DNA of 64,000 bases from Cognatundibacterium luofuense (GTDB taxonomy: Bacteria; Pseudomonadota; Gammaproteobacteria; Burkholderiales; Burkholderiaceae_D). The DNA lies in NCBI RefSeq assembly GCF_018139685.1, contig NZ_JAGSPN010000019.1, positions 1 through 64,000 on the forward strand. The letters are read 5' to 3'. Below the pieces are notes generated by a model that ran no database searches, was not told where the DNA came from, and saw only the letters and a list, made by a program, of their open reading frames with translations. Positions 8,953-18,377 of this stretch are shown one piece after another; the first letter of the stretch is position 1; every line of letters begins with the position of its first letter. Position numbers and translations under genes: made by a program.

Positions 8953-9006
8953 CAGTGCCACCACAGATCCGGTCACTGTCCGGCTAGCGTACATGGCTAC
9001 CCGCAA

Positions 9007-9044
9007 GAAAAAAGCACTGTCCGCGTGCAGCGCAACAGTGCTTT
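9007..9044 (-). terminator. Terminator after M13 peptidase gene
   Basis: Stem AAAGCACTGT/ACAGTGCTTT at 9011-9044. Read on the minus strand it ends in a run of T. It lies 42 bp past the M13 peptidase stop. Confidence 0.85.
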
Positions 9045-9085
9045 TACGGTGATGCTGCCTGCCGTACAAGCGCAGGCAGTACGGC

Positions 9086-11140
9086 TTACCAGATGCGTAC
9101 CCGTTGTGCCGGTGTCAGGTAGAGACTTTGTCCCGGCTTCACATCGAATGCGTCATACCATGCATCCAGATTACGCACTGTCTGCACACGGAATTGCTCC
9201 GGTGCATGTTCATTGGTCAGGATGATTTTGCGCAGGGTTTCATCGCGGATCACGCCGCGGAAAGACTTCGCATACGACAGGAAAAATGCGCGGTCGGATT
9301 GTGCATCCGGTGTCTGGCCTTTACGCTGCATAGCCATCCGGTAAGCATCAAACGCTGCCTGCAAACCGGCCAGATCAGCAATGTTTTCACCCAGTGTCTG
9401 CTGACCTTTCACGGCCAGATCCGGAAACGGTTTGTAGCCGTCAAACTGACGCGCCAGCGCTTTCCCCGCTTGCCGGAAATGCGCCAGATCCGCCGCCGTC
9501 CACCAGTTACGCAGCGCACCTTTGGCATCGAACATCGCACCGGTATTGTCAAAGCTGTGGCTGATTTCATGGCCGATGGTCGCACCAATCGCGCCATAGT
9601 TCACCGCATCACTGGCTTCCGGGTCGAAATTCGGTGTCTGCAGGAAAGCTGCCGGGAAATTGACGGCATTCTGCAATGGCATATTCACCGCATTCACCAG
9701 TTGCGGATTCATACACCATTCCGTGCGGTCCACCGGTTTGCCGAATTTACTGAGCGCATACTGATACTGCCAGCGTTCAGCGCGCACGGCGTTGCCGTAA
9801 GCATCATCTGCCTTCACGTCGAGTGCGGAATAATCGCGCCACTGATCCGGATAACCGACGCCGACATAAGTATTTTTCAGCTTCGCCAGCGCTTCGCTGC
9901 GGGTCGCCGCTGACATCCAGCTCAGACGCTCCACGCGACCGGCAAATGCCTGCAGCAAATCATCCACCATCTGACGGATTTTCTGCTTAGCCTGTGGTGA
10001 GAAATGTTCTGCCACATACAGTTTACCGATCTCTTCACCCAGCGCATCATTGGTCGCACCGATCGCATATTTTTCACGGCTTTCCGGCTGGCTGACACCG
10101 CTGAGGGCTTTTTCCAGCGGGAAGTACAGATCAAACAAGGCTTGCGGCAATACCATCATGCGATGATGAATCGCGTGGAAACGCAGATAATCCTGCCAGC
10201 TTTCCAGCGGCACACTGGCCACCAGACCTGCACTGTGTTTCAGTGCACCCGGATGCCAGATGATCCATTCCGGCTGCTGATCCAGACCGGCTGCCTGCAT
10301 GAATGCCTGCCAGTCCAGCCCCGGCGCTTTAGGGGCAAAATCTGCGCCCCGCCAGCTGTTATCGACCTTTTTCATATCGGACGATTCTTCGCGTTTCGCA
10401 TGACCGCGTGCAATCTGCATTTCCAGCGCCAGCACCCGTGCGGCGGCTTTATCAGCATCGGCAATGCCGGCATAACGGAACACACCGGCAATGTATTGCT
10501 GATAGGTCTGACGCAGTTTTTTCATGTCCGCACTGTTCGTCACGTAATACTCGCGGTCAGGCAAACCAAGGCCGCCCTGCAACAGGTAAGGCTGATACTG
10601 ATCCGGTTTGTGCAAACCCTGTGATACCCATAAACCGAACAAATGCGTGGTGTGCATTTGTGTCGCGTTGATCGGGTCCACATCGGCCCGCAGATATTTA
10701 CCCAGATATGCGGCCAGTGCCTGCTTATCTTTCAGCGCGGTAATTTCTGCCAGCTGCGGCTGTACCGGTGCCATGCCGAGCTGATTAATGGTTTTCACAT
10801 CTGCATATGCCGTAAAGAAATCACCGGGTTTGCGCTCCGCTGTTCCCGCTTGCGCCAGCATACTTTTCTGAATAATTTTCTTGACAGCCTGATCGGACTC
10901 TTCCGCCAGTGCATCAAACACACCGGTGCCAGCCTTGCTTGGCTCAATCACGGCTTGCTTCATCCAGACGCCGTTGGCATAACGGTTAAAATCATTGCCC
11001 GGTACGACTGTAGCATCGGTTGCGTCCGCTTTCACTGCACGGATTTGTTCCGGCGTCATATCCCTTGCCTGCACCGGTGCTGCTGTCCACGCCAGCCAGC
11101 AGGCTGCTGCGATAATGCTTAATCGATGTTGTGACCGCAT
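9086..11140 (-). CDS. Exported M13-family (neprilysin/PepO-like) zinc metallopeptidase
   Basis: 684 residues, a periplasmic oligopeptide endopeptidase. The start at 11140 gives a signal peptide (MRSQHRLSIIAAACWLAW, cleavage after VQA) and has AAGGGG upstream. The open frame to 11227 would run into the upstream gene. M13 hallmarks are NAVNFPAAFLQTPNFD, the zinc site HEISH at about 524-528 with following SFDNTGAMFDAKG, and GENIADLAG carrying the third zinc ligand. The C-terminal W ends VRIW, as usual in this family. It is second in a minus-strand pair, 16 bp after the M28 peptidase stop, so the two exported peptidases are probably co-transcribed. Confidence 0.95.
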   Translation of the reverse strand: MRSQHRLSIIAAACWLAWTAAPVQARDMTPEQIRAVKADATDATVVPGNDFNRYANGVWMKQAVIEPSKAGTGVFDALAEESDQAVKKIIQKSMLAQAGTAERKPGDFFTAYADVKTINQLGMAPVQPQLAEITALKDKQALAAYLGKYLRADVDPINATQMHTTHLFGLWVSQGLHKPDQYQPYLLQGGLGLPDREYYVTNSADMKKLRQTYQQYIAGVFRYAGIADADKAAARVLALEMQIARGHAKREESSDMKKVDNSWRGADFAPKAPGLDWQAFMQAAGLDQQPEWIIWHPGALKHSAGLVASVPLESWQDYLRFHAIHHRMMVLPQALFDLYFPLEKALSGVSQPESREKYAIGATNDALGEEIGKLYVAEHFSPQAKQKIRQMVDDLLQAFAGRVERLSWMSAATRSEALAKLKNTYVGVGYPDQWRDYSALDVKADDAYGNAVRAERWQYQYALSKFGKPVDRTEWCMNPQLVNAVNMPLQNAVNFPAAFLQTPNFDPEASDAVNYGAIGATIGHEISHSFDNTGAMFDAKGALRNWWTAADLAHFRQAGKALARQFDGYKPFPDLAVKGQQTLGENIADLAGLQAAFDAYRMAMQRKGQTPDAQSDRAFFLSYAKSFRGVIRDETLRKIILTNEHAPEQFRVQTVRNLDAWYDAFDVKPGQSLYLTPAQRVRIW

Positions 11141-11156
11141 CTGTTGTATCCCCTTC

Positions 11157-12782
11157 TCATTTATTTTTTCTGATTGCGCCAAACGGATCGCCCTGCCGCC
11201 AGACCGGCATGACAGCAGCGTTCGCAATATCCTGGCCCAGATTCAGGGTAAACATCGCTTGCTGCACCATGCCGGACAAATCCCAGGCCGGATCATATTC
11301 ATCCGTCACCTGATGATAGCGTTTGCCGTAAGCACGGGCTTTTTCCAAAGAGGCAACAGGATTATGGACATAATCACGACCACTGCCAATCGAAAAAGCG
11401 GGGACACCGGCTTTGGCAAAGCTGAAATGATCACTGCGGAAATACCCGCCGCCGGTATCGGCGCGCGGCGCTGCCAGTTGCAGTTGCATGCGGTTTGCCG
11501 TCTGGCTGGTATGTTGCGCCAGCGAACTGCGCTCGCTGCCCTGCACTCCCATGTCGCGCGTGATGCCGACAAAATTCATCGCATCCAGATTCAGCGCGGC
11601 AGCGGTTTTTGCCAGTGGCCACAAGGGTTTTTCAACATAGGCCGCACTGCCGAGCAAGCCCTGCTCTTCGGCTGCCACCCATAAAAACATTTGTGTGCGT
11701 TTCGCCGGATGCTGCACCGCCGTTTTCGCCATCGCCAGCAAAGCTGCGGTGCCGCTGGCATTATCAATCGCGCCGTTATAAATCACGTCGCCACTGCCTT
11801 CGGTTTTGCCCAGATGATCCCAGTGTGCACTGTAAATCACCAGTTCATCACGCAATGCCGGATCGGTGCCCGGTACCAGTCCGGCAACATTGAATTGTTC
11901 GATTTGTCTGACCTGACTGTACAGTTCACCGCTGAGACGGGCATTCAGTTGCAGCGGCTGAAAATCTCTTTTTCCGGCGGCTTCCTGCAATTGTTCCAGA
12001 CGCTGTCCGGCAGCAGCCAGCCACTGACGTGCGGCGTTTTCTGTCAGCCATCCCTGCAAGGGCGGCGCGTTATCTTTTCCGCCCAGCCGGAAATGTTCGT
12101 TAGTACCGCCATTTCTGACCACGCTCCAGCCATAGCCTGCACTCTGGTCGGTATGAATCAGCAAAGCACCGGCGGCACCGCAGCGTTTCGCCTGTTCGAA
12201 TTTATAACTCCAGCGGCCGTAATACGTCAGTGAAGCACCGTCAAAACGTTGCGGCTCTGCTACCGTTGGTTGCGGCTCGTTGACCAGCATCAGCAGAATT
12301 TTGCCGTGACAATCCAGTCCTTTCAGATCATCCCAGTTTTCTTCCGGTGCCTGAATGCCATAGCCAACAAAGACTACCGGCGCATCGAAGGTCTGGCGCG
12401 CTTGCTGGTTGCCGCTCCACCAGACCCAGTCATCGCCGTATTTCCACGCGAATGCCTGATTGCCTGCATGCGTCTGCAGTTTGCTCTGCGCTGCCAGCGT
12501 GCGTACGCCGGTGATACTGACTGGCTGGCGATAGGATTTTCCGTTCGCTGGTTGCAAACCGGTCGCCATGGCCTGCGCTTCCAGATACGCCACGGTCAGA
12601 TCGCCTCCGCGCTGCCCGGTGCCACGCCCCTCAAATAAATCGGATGCCAGCAGGGATAAATGTGCACGCAATGCCGGCTCGGAAACCGGCAGCAAGGTAT
12701 CGGTGGTTTGTGCTGCGGCGTGATGCAGATGCGCACCAGCCAGCAGCGCCAGCATCAGTGCGGCATTACGGTGTCTGAACAT
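11157..12782 (-). CDS. Exported M28-family zinc aminopeptidase with PA domain
   Basis: 541 residues from the ATG at 12782 (GGAGAAAG upstream). Signal peptide MFRHRNAALMLALLAGAHL ends near AAAQ. The first half contains a protease-associated domain (VVFVGYGIQAPEENWDDLKGLD, GKILLMLVN). The M28 catalytic core holds the co-catalytic zinc ligands: His in SAHWDHLG, Asp in GAIDNASG, the Glu pair in AAEEQGLLGS, Asp in LNLDAMNF and His in SDHFSFAKAG. It removes N-terminal amino acids from peptides in the periplasm or outside the cell. It is upstream in the operon with the M13 gene. The 97 bp before its start probably carries the promoter. Confidence 0.95.
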   Translation of the reverse strand: MFRHRNAALMLALLAGAHLHHAAAQTTDTLLPVSEPALRAHLSLLASDLFEGRGTGQRGGDLTVAYLEAQAMATGLQPANGKSYRQPVSITGVRTLAAQSKLQTHAGNQAFAWKYGDDWVWWSGNQQARQTFDAPVVFVGYGIQAPEENWDDLKGLDCHGKILLMLVNEPQPTVAEPQRFDGASLTYYGRWSYKFEQAKRCGAAGALLIHTDQSAGYGWSVVRNGGTNEHFRLGGKDNAPPLQGWLTENAARQWLAAAGQRLEQLQEAAGKRDFQPLQLNARLSGELYSQVRQIEQFNVAGLVPGTDPALRDELVIYSAHWDHLGKTEGSGDVIYNGAIDNASGTAALLAMAKTAVQHPAKRTQMFLWVAAEEQGLLGSAAYVEKPLWPLAKTAAALNLDAMNFVGITRDMGVQGSERSSLAQHTSQTANRMQLQLAAPRADTGGGYFRSDHFSFAKAGVPAFSIGSGRDYVHNPVASLEKARAYGKRYHQVTDEYDPAWDLSGMVQQAMFTLNLGQDIANAAVMPVWRQGDPFGAIRKNK

Positions 12783-12879
12783 GCTTTCTCCTGTGCGGAC
12801 ACCCTGCGGAATCAGGGTATCCGTTGGCGGTAAAAGCGGTTTTGAGTCAGACAGAAATGTTTGGTTCCCCGGCGGAAAT

Positions 12880-13752
12880 TCAGGACTGCGCCTGCTTCGG
12901 TGCTCCCGCCACCAGCCAGGTTGCCAGCACCACCGCAGAGCCACCGGCCACCGTGCTCAGCGTGATATGTTCATTCAGGAACAAAGCGCCCCAGATCAGC
13001 GCAAATAAGGGAATCAGAAAAGTGACTGTCAGCGCCCGCGTCGGGCCGACATCTTTAATCAGGCGGAAATACAGCAAATACGCGAAAGCACTGCAAATCA
13101 GTGCCAGTGCCGCCATCGCCAGCGCAACATTCAGGGTCGGCGTGGCATGCAGCGGTGCGAATGGCAGAGCCGGCAGCAATACCACTGCAGCACCAAGCTG
13201 CGACGCCGTTGCGAGCAGGGTCGGACTACCGCTGACACTGAGTTTTTTGGTATAGACACCGGCCAGCGCATAACAAAGGGTGGCGACAGAACAGGCTGCC
13301 AGCGCTAGCAATACTTCGGTCGTCAGACTGACCGGCCCCAGTTTGACCAGTAAGGCCACACCCAGCACGCCGGTGAACATGCCGGCAAGCTTGCGTTGCG
13401 TGAGTTTTTCACCGAGGAACAGACTGGCCATCAGCGCGCCCCATAACGGCGTGGTGGCATTCATAATCGCTGAGTAACCCGCCGGTACATGCAGTGCAGC
13501 ATACGAATACAACACCGCCGGAAAACCGGAACTCGCTGCGCCCAGTATCAGATACTGTTTCCATTGTCGCAAAGCCGGTAATTGTTCACGCAGGAACAGC
13601 ATCCAGACGCACAGTGCCAGCCCGGCCAGCCCAACACGCAGTTCCGCAGTCCACAAGGCACCGAGCACCGGCGCAATCACGCGCATGAATAAAAAAGAAG
13701 CGCCCCAGACAGCAGCAAGTACCAGTAAGCGAATGAAATCAGCCTGACGCAT
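12880..13752 (-). CDS. EamA/DMT-superfamily transporter
   Basis: 290 residues with about ten hydrophobic segments in two repeated halves, typical of drug/metabolite transporters that export amino acids or metabolites. Recognisable parts are AAVWGASFLFMRV in helix 1 and the second EamA repeat starting near LLALAACSVATLCYALAGVYTKK. The start at 13752 puts a short tail before helix 1. An ATG at 13785 is possible but lacks a ribosome site. It lies between the peptidase pair and a response regulator, all on the minus strand. Substrate is not predictable. Confidence 0.88.
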   Translation of the reverse strand: MRQADFIRLLVLAAVWGASFLFMRVIAPVLGALWTAELRVGLAGLALCVWMLFLREQLPALRQWKQYLILGAASSGFPAVLYSYAALHVPAGYSAIMNATTPLWGALMASLFLGEKLTQRKLAGMFTGVLGVALLVKLGPVSLTTEVLLALAACSVATLCYALAGVYTKKLSVSGSPTLLATASQLGAAVVLLPALPFAPLHATPTLNVALAMAALALICSAFAYLLYFRLIKDVGPTRALTVTFLIPLFALIWGALFLNEHITLSTVAGGSAVVLATWLVAGAPKQAQS

Positions 13753-13860
13753 AAACTCTGACCCGTATGCAAAAAACACCAGCATACAGGAAAGCGACCA
13801 GCTTACCCGCCGAAAACGGACATGATGACCGAATTATCCGTGGTACCGAAACACTGTGTA

Positions 13861-14301
13861 TCAGCCAGCAGAGCTTTCCGTGCCACTTGATTCTGAAGAG
13901 GGCGTGGCGGCTTCCTGCGCCGCACGCTGCTGTTTGGCAATCCGGATAATGGTATTGCGGATGGAACTGAGTACCGCCACCGAGTTAAACGGCTTCACGA
14001 TAAATCCGTGTACGCCGCGCTGTTGCGCAGTCTGCAGCGTGTTCGCATCGATTTTGGAAGACACCAGAAAAATCAGCGATTTGGGTAAATCCTTGCGCAA
14101 CTGGTCGATCAGTGCAAACCCTTCATCGTTGGCATCGCCGATATCAATGCAAACAATCTGGGGCCGCAAACGCACCATTTTTGTCAGGCTGGCAGGCGCG
14201 ATATTGGAGTCGCCCACCACTTCGTGCCCGCCGGATGTGAGTACGGAAGTCAGCAAATTGCGGGCGATGGCATTTCCATCGAGGATGACTGCTTTTAACA
14301 T
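13861..14301 (-). CDS. Single-domain response regulator
   Basis: 146 residues, only a receiver domain (about 1-120) plus a Ser/Ala/Glu-rich tail. The phosphoacceptor is Asp53 in VCIDIGDANDEG. The conserved Ser is at about 81-82 and the Lys is Lys103 in VKPFN. The usual N-terminal acidic pair is reduced to one Asp (LDGN, Asp8), which may weaken magnesium binding. There is no output domain, so it should act by protein contact, like CheY or stand-alone receivers. No histidine kinase is adjacent. The S9 peptidase gene ends 66 bp upstream on the same strand. Confidence 0.9.
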   Translation of the reverse strand: MLKAVILDGNAIARNLLTSVLTSGGHEVVGDSNIAPASLTKMVRLRPQIVCIDIGDANDEGFALIDQLRKDLPKSLIFLVSSKIDANTLQTAQQRGVHGFIVKPFNSVAVLSSIRNTIIRIAKQQRAAQEAATPSSESSGTESSAG

Positions 14302-14367
14302 AAGCGCTCAGCGTAAGTATCAGAAAAATATCTTAATGCAAATCGTCCGCAAACGGCAAAGACATCA

Positions 14368-16863
14368 TCAGTCTTTACCACCTGCTTCACCACGCGCATG
14401 ACGCACATGGGTTTCCAGCCAGCGATCCTGCTCCCACAGCATATGCAGTATCGATTCCCGGGCACGGTAACTGTGACTCTCTGCCGGAAGCATGACCAGT
14501 TTTGACACGCCACCCAGTCCCTGAATTGCCTGGAACAGGCGTTCACTCTGCATCGGGAATGTGCCGCTGTTGTTATCCTGCTCACCATGAATCAGCAGAA
14601 TCGGATCTTTGATCTGTTCAGCATAGTAAAAAGGCGACATTTCCATGTAGGTTTTTTTTGCCGCCCAGAAATTACGGCTCTCAGACTGGAAACCAAACGG
14701 CGTTAATGTCCGGTTGTAAGCACCGGAGCGCGCAATACCGGCGCGGAACAAGCGTGTGTGTGCCAGCAGATTCGCCACCATAAATGCACCATAGCTGTGG
14801 CCGCCGATCGCAATCCGGTTTTTATCTGCGACGCCGAGACGTACCACCTCATCGACAATCGCTTCCGCATTCATTTTTAACTGTTCGATGTAGCTGTCGT
14901 TCGGTTCGCGTCGCCCCTCCCCGATAATCGGCATGCCCGGCCCGTCGACCACCACGTAGCCGCGCGCCAGCATGACTTGCGGGCCGTTATACGAAATCCG
15001 ATTAAAACGATACGGTGAACCGGTGACCTGACTGGCCGCTTCTGCAGATTTAAATTCGCGCGGATAAGCCCAGATCAGTACCGGACGTGGTCCGTCCCGT
15101 TTCGGGTCGTAGCCGGGCGGCAGGTACAGCGTCGCGTTCAGATCCACACCATCTTCACGTTCATACCGCAGTTGTTGTTTGCGCACACCACGGAATTGCG
15201 GCATAGGATGCGGAAAACTGGTCAGTGCGCGCGGTGCGTCAGCCGCCGCCAGATCACGCACCATAAAATTAGGACGCTCTTCTGCAGCCTCGCGGCTGGT
15301 AATAATCTGCGTTCCCTTATCGTTGAGCAGACCCACCACTTCTTCGTAATACGGTGCCTGTGAGCGGAACATGCGGACCGCCTGTTTTGTACTCAGATCG
15401 AAACGATCGAGGAAAGGCCGGTCACCTTCGGGACTGGCTCCGTTACCGCTCAGAAAAATCGCTTTGCCGTCAGGCGTGGTGCGCAATACCTGACGCCCCG
15501 ATTCGTTGGTTGCCATCACCGGTGTACCGGGATTGGCGTACTGATCTTCGGTTTTACGGGCAAACAGTAATTCCGGCTTGCTGTCCGGCTGTCCGGGGCG
15601 GATACGCCAGGTACGTGTATCGCGTGTCTTTTGCCAGTTTTCCGTCACCAGCGCCAGCTGATCACTACTCCATTGCACGCCGGAAAAACGCCAGCCCAGC
15701 TCCATCAGTTTCTGCGGCGCGTGGTCCAGCGGCATTGCCTGCTGCATCAGTACGTCATGCACTTTGGCCGGTGCATCCGGATCGCCGCCAGCCTGCGCTT
15801 CCAGCCAGTACAGACTGGCCGGCTTATCGGCGCGCCATGCAAAATCACGCGGGCCTGCCTGTACCGCATCCTGTCCGGTTGGCATCCGTTCACGCAATGG
15901 CCGGTCAGCCAGCGTGCGGATCTTTTGCCCGTTATCATCCCAGACCTCGACCAGTTGTCCGAAACGCTCCCACGGTAACTGAGTGGAATACGGACGGCGC
16001 AATTGTGTGGTCAGTATCCAGTTGCCATCCGGCGACGCACTGGCACGGGCCAGTTTCATCACAGGGCCGGTGCGCTTCACCTCACCGTTTATACTGATGA
16101 TCGCCAGCTGGGTTTGTAAAAACCAGTCGAATACATCGGCGTCATTGCCATTGCGCAGCATGTCGGGATAGGTGCGGTTTTGTGACGTTTTACCGCCGCG
16201 CGCTTCCAGCGTATTCGGCCCGGCCGGAATCAGCGGACTGGCAGGCATGGCACGCAGGTTACGCGGTACAAGGCGTACCAGCAGACTGTCTGAGCCGTGC
16301 ATCCACTGAAAACCACTGCCCATCACTGCATTCAGCCTGTCTTTCAGCAAGCGGCGGGCGCTGCCCTGACGCACATCGGCAAGCCATAATTCGACGCCGC
16401 TGTCTGCCCACAGCGTGAACGCAATCCAGCGCTCATCCGGTGACCACTGCGTATCTGCGATACGGGTACGGGCAGGCAAACCTTTGACGTCTCTGATTTT
16501 TCCGGTTTGCACATCCAGCAATTGCAAATGATTGCCGAAATCAAACATGCTGGCTGCGTGCATACGCGGATTGATCCTGACACCGGCCAGCCGCAGTTCC
16601 GGCTGCGCCACTTCCTGTATGCCCGGCAAACCCGGCAAATGAATTAACAATGCGTTATGCCGTTGCGGCCCCAGCCGGAACAAAGGGCCGCGCGGTGCAT
16701 CCACGACAGCCTGCAATTCCGGAGGTGGCAGGTGGTAACCGGCATCCGGTACAGCCGCATTACGGGCAGTCTGTCCTGCATTGACCGCCAGCGCAGGTAC
16801 GCTGGCGGTGATCAGCAGAACGGAAATCAGGGAACTACGGATGAAATGATTTAGCTGAAACAT
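14368..16863 (-). CDS. Exported S9-family peptidase, glutamyl endopeptidase type
   Basis: About 831 residues from the ATG at 16863 (a GTG at 16881 is also in frame). Signal peptide RSSLISVLLITASVPALA. A beta-propeller region (about 80-560) has WSPDERWIAFTLWADSG and similar blades. The C-terminal alpha/beta-hydrolase has nucleophile Ser in GGHSYGAFMVANLLAHT (about 690), Asp in LLIHGEQDNN and His in PAESHSYRARES. The stretch around IARSGAYNRTLTPFGFQ and the catalytic region resemble the plant chloroplast glutamyl endopeptidase group (S9D) more than classical prolyl oligopeptidase. That comparison is from memory. Its start abuts the terminator of the upstream M16 gene, leaving no room for a conventional leader. 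Confidence 0.92.
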   Translation of the reverse strand: MFQLNHFIRSSLISVLLITASVPALAVNAGQTARNAAVPDAGYHLPPPELQAVVDAPRGPLFRLGPQRHNALLIHLPGLPGIQEVAQPELRLAGVRINPRMHAASMFDFGNHLQLLDVQTGKIRDVKGLPARTRIADTQWSPDERWIAFTLWADSGVELWLADVRQGSARRLLKDRLNAVMGSGFQWMHGSDSLLVRLVPRNLRAMPASPLIPAGPNTLEARGGKTSQNRTYPDMLRNGNDADVFDWFLQTQLAIISINGEVKRTGPVMKLARASASPDGNWILTTQLRRPYSTQLPWERFGQLVEVWDDNGQKIRTLADRPLRERMPTGQDAVQAGPRDFAWRADKPASLYWLEAQAGGDPDAPAKVHDVLMQQAMPLDHAPQKLMELGWRFSGVQWSSDQLALVTENWQKTRDTRTWRIRPGQPDSKPELLFARKTEDQYANPGTPVMATNESGRQVLRTTPDGKAIFLSGNGASPEGDRPFLDRFDLSTKQAVRMFRSQAPYYEEVVGLLNDKGTQIITSREAAEERPNFMVRDLAAADAPRALTSFPHPMPQFRGVRKQQLRYEREDGVDLNATLYLPPGYDPKRDGPRPVLIWAYPREFKSAEAASQVTGSPYRFNRISYNGPQVMLARGYVVVDGPGMPIIGEGRREPNDSYIEQLKMNAEAIVDEVVRLGVADKNRIAIGGHSYGAFMVANLLAHTRLFRAGIARSGAYNRTLTPFGFQSESRNFWAAKKTYMEMSPFYYAEQIKDPILLIHGEQDNNSGTFPMQSERLFQAIQGLGGVSKLVMLPAESHSYRARESILHMLWEQDRWLETHVRHARGEAGGKD

Positions 16864-16881
16864 ATCGGTTCTGTTTGACAC

Positions 16882-16911
16882 AAAAAAACGCCCGTCGTGT
16901 CCGGACGGGCG
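16882..16911 (-). terminator. Terminator abutting start of S9 peptidase gene
   Basis: Stem CGCCCGTC/GACGGGCG with a seven-base loop. Read on the minus strand it ends in seven T. It terminates the M16 pair (stop at 16963). The T run ends one base before the possible GTG start of the S9 gene and 18 bases before its ATG, so it may act as a leaky terminator or attenuator. Confidence 0.85.
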
Positions 16912-16962
16912 CTTTTGCTGAAGTCCAGGGGGTTACCGGCCCCCTGCCGCTGAATCAGACCA

Positions 16963-18375
16963 TCAGGGTTTCACGGGCGCAAACCCGTCAGCGGAGATAT
17001 CGAGCTCAGTAACACTGCCATAGTTTGCTGCGACAGCGCGGATTTGTTCCGCCTTGCCGATCAGCAGCATCTGCAGTTTATCGCGTGGAAAATGTTTGTC
17101 TACCAATTGTTTGGCTTTTTCCGGTGTCAGGCTGTCAACATCGCGCATAAAGTGATCAATTTGTTCACGTCCGAAGCCACTGACATACATATCGCCGAGC
17201 AATTCCGCCAGTTGGCGATTGGTTTCGAAGCGCGGCGGGAACTGACCTTTCACATAAGCTTTGGCCGATTCCAGCGCTGCCGCATCTATCCCTTTATCCC
17301 ACAGACGCTGATAAGTTTTGACAGCAAGCGCCAGTGCCGCTTCGGTTTTCGCCGTTGCGGTAAAACTGGACACGGCAAAACTACCGCCTTTGGCCAGTGG
17401 GGCAAATGAAGAATTAGCACCGTAGGTTAAGCCTGAGTTGACCCGCAATTCATCATTCAGCCATGAAGTGAAACGCCCGCCGAGGATGGTGTTAATGACT
17501 TGCAGAGGAATGTAGTCAGGATCATTACGGGCTATGCCTTTACCGCCGAATACGAAGGTGGTTTCCACTGCATCCGCTTTGTTCACCAGCCAGACTCGTG
17601 CCTGATCAGGCTGGATTTGCCCTACCGGTGCGGCCGCTGGCATTGTGCCGGCTGCTTTCCAGCTACCGAACAGCTTTTCCAGTTCTTTGCGCATTACTGC
17701 AGGTTTGAAGTCACCGACCACGACCAGTGCTGCGTTGTCAGGGCGATACCAGGTCTGGTAAAAACCGGCGATATCTTTCTGTTCCAGTGCAGCAATACTT
17801 TGTACGGTTCCGGAAACCGGGTTGGCATACGCACCGTTGCCGAACAACATGGCACGGTAATATGCCTGCACCACGTTGCGCGGACTTTCCTTCATCTGAC
17901 GCAACTCAGTCTGGGTACGGGAACGAAGTTTGGCAAATTCATCTTTGTCCCAGACCGGTGCCTGTAACACATCGGCCATCACCGGCAGCAATGCGGGCAC
18001 ATCATCAGTTGCGAAATCTGCCTGCAGCACGGTTGCATCCGCGCTGGTTGCTGCCGTCAGGCGAGCACCGCGAAAATCGAAGCGCTGATCAATCTCTTTT
18101 TTACTGAACTGGCGCGAGCCCAGCAGCAAGGCATCACCGGTCAGATTGGCAATCCCGGCTTGCTGACCGTCCGCAACCGCACCGGCACGCACCACAGCGC
18201 GCACGGCGACCAGCGGTACATCGTGCCTTTCCATCATGTAGACCGTCAGGCCATTTGATAATTTTGCGGTTTCATAGGCTGGCAAACGGAAGTCCGCAGC
18301 CTGTACCTGCATACTCATCACTGCACCTGCGCACAGCAAACTCAGTTGTTTTACAGATTTGAATGTCAGTTTCAT
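16963..18375 (-). CDS. M16-family protein without the catalytic motif (partner subunit)
   Basis: 470 residues with signal peptide (cleavage after VQAA). It has the M16 fold, with LSNGLTVYMMERHDVPLVAVRAVVRAGA at the N-terminus and the RYY-type C-terminal half (GGRFTSWLNDELRVNSGLTYGANS). The position of the HxxEH zinc motif reads GIANLTGDALLLGS, so the zinc ligands are missing. In two-subunit M16B peptidases such a subunit supplies the substrate-binding half. It follows the active M16 gene by 2 bp, so the two are surely co-expressed and probably form a heterodimer in the periplasm. Confidence 0.93.
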   Translation of the reverse strand: MKLTFKSVKQLSLLCAGAVMSMQVQAADFRLPAYETAKLSNGLTVYMMERHDVPLVAVRAVVRAGAVADGQQAGIANLTGDALLLGSRQFSKKEIDQRFDFRGARLTAATSADATVLQADFATDDVPALLPVMADVLQAPVWDKDEFAKLRSRTQTELRQMKESPRNVVQAYYRAMLFGNGAYANPVSGTVQSIAALEQKDIAGFYQTWYRPDNAALVVVGDFKPAVMRKELEKLFGSWKAAGTMPAAAPVGQIQPDQARVWLVNKADAVETTFVFGGKGIARNDPDYIPLQVINTILGGRFTSWLNDELRVNSGLTYGANSSFAPLAKGGSFAVSSFTATAKTEAALALAVKTYQRLWDKGIDAAALESAKAYVKGQFPPRFETNRQLAELLGDMYVSGFGREQIDHFMRDVDSLTPEKAKQLVDKHFPRDKLQMLLIGKAEQIRAVAANYGSVTELDISADGFAPVKP

Positions 18376-18377
18376 CT

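Larger units (their letters stand above)
8665..9006. other. Intergenic region upstream of first chemoreceptor
   Basis: No full-size gene. It holds the leader and promoter of the minus-strand chemoreceptor (AT-rich 8740-8800) and repeat copy A (8836-8952). Confidence 0.5.
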
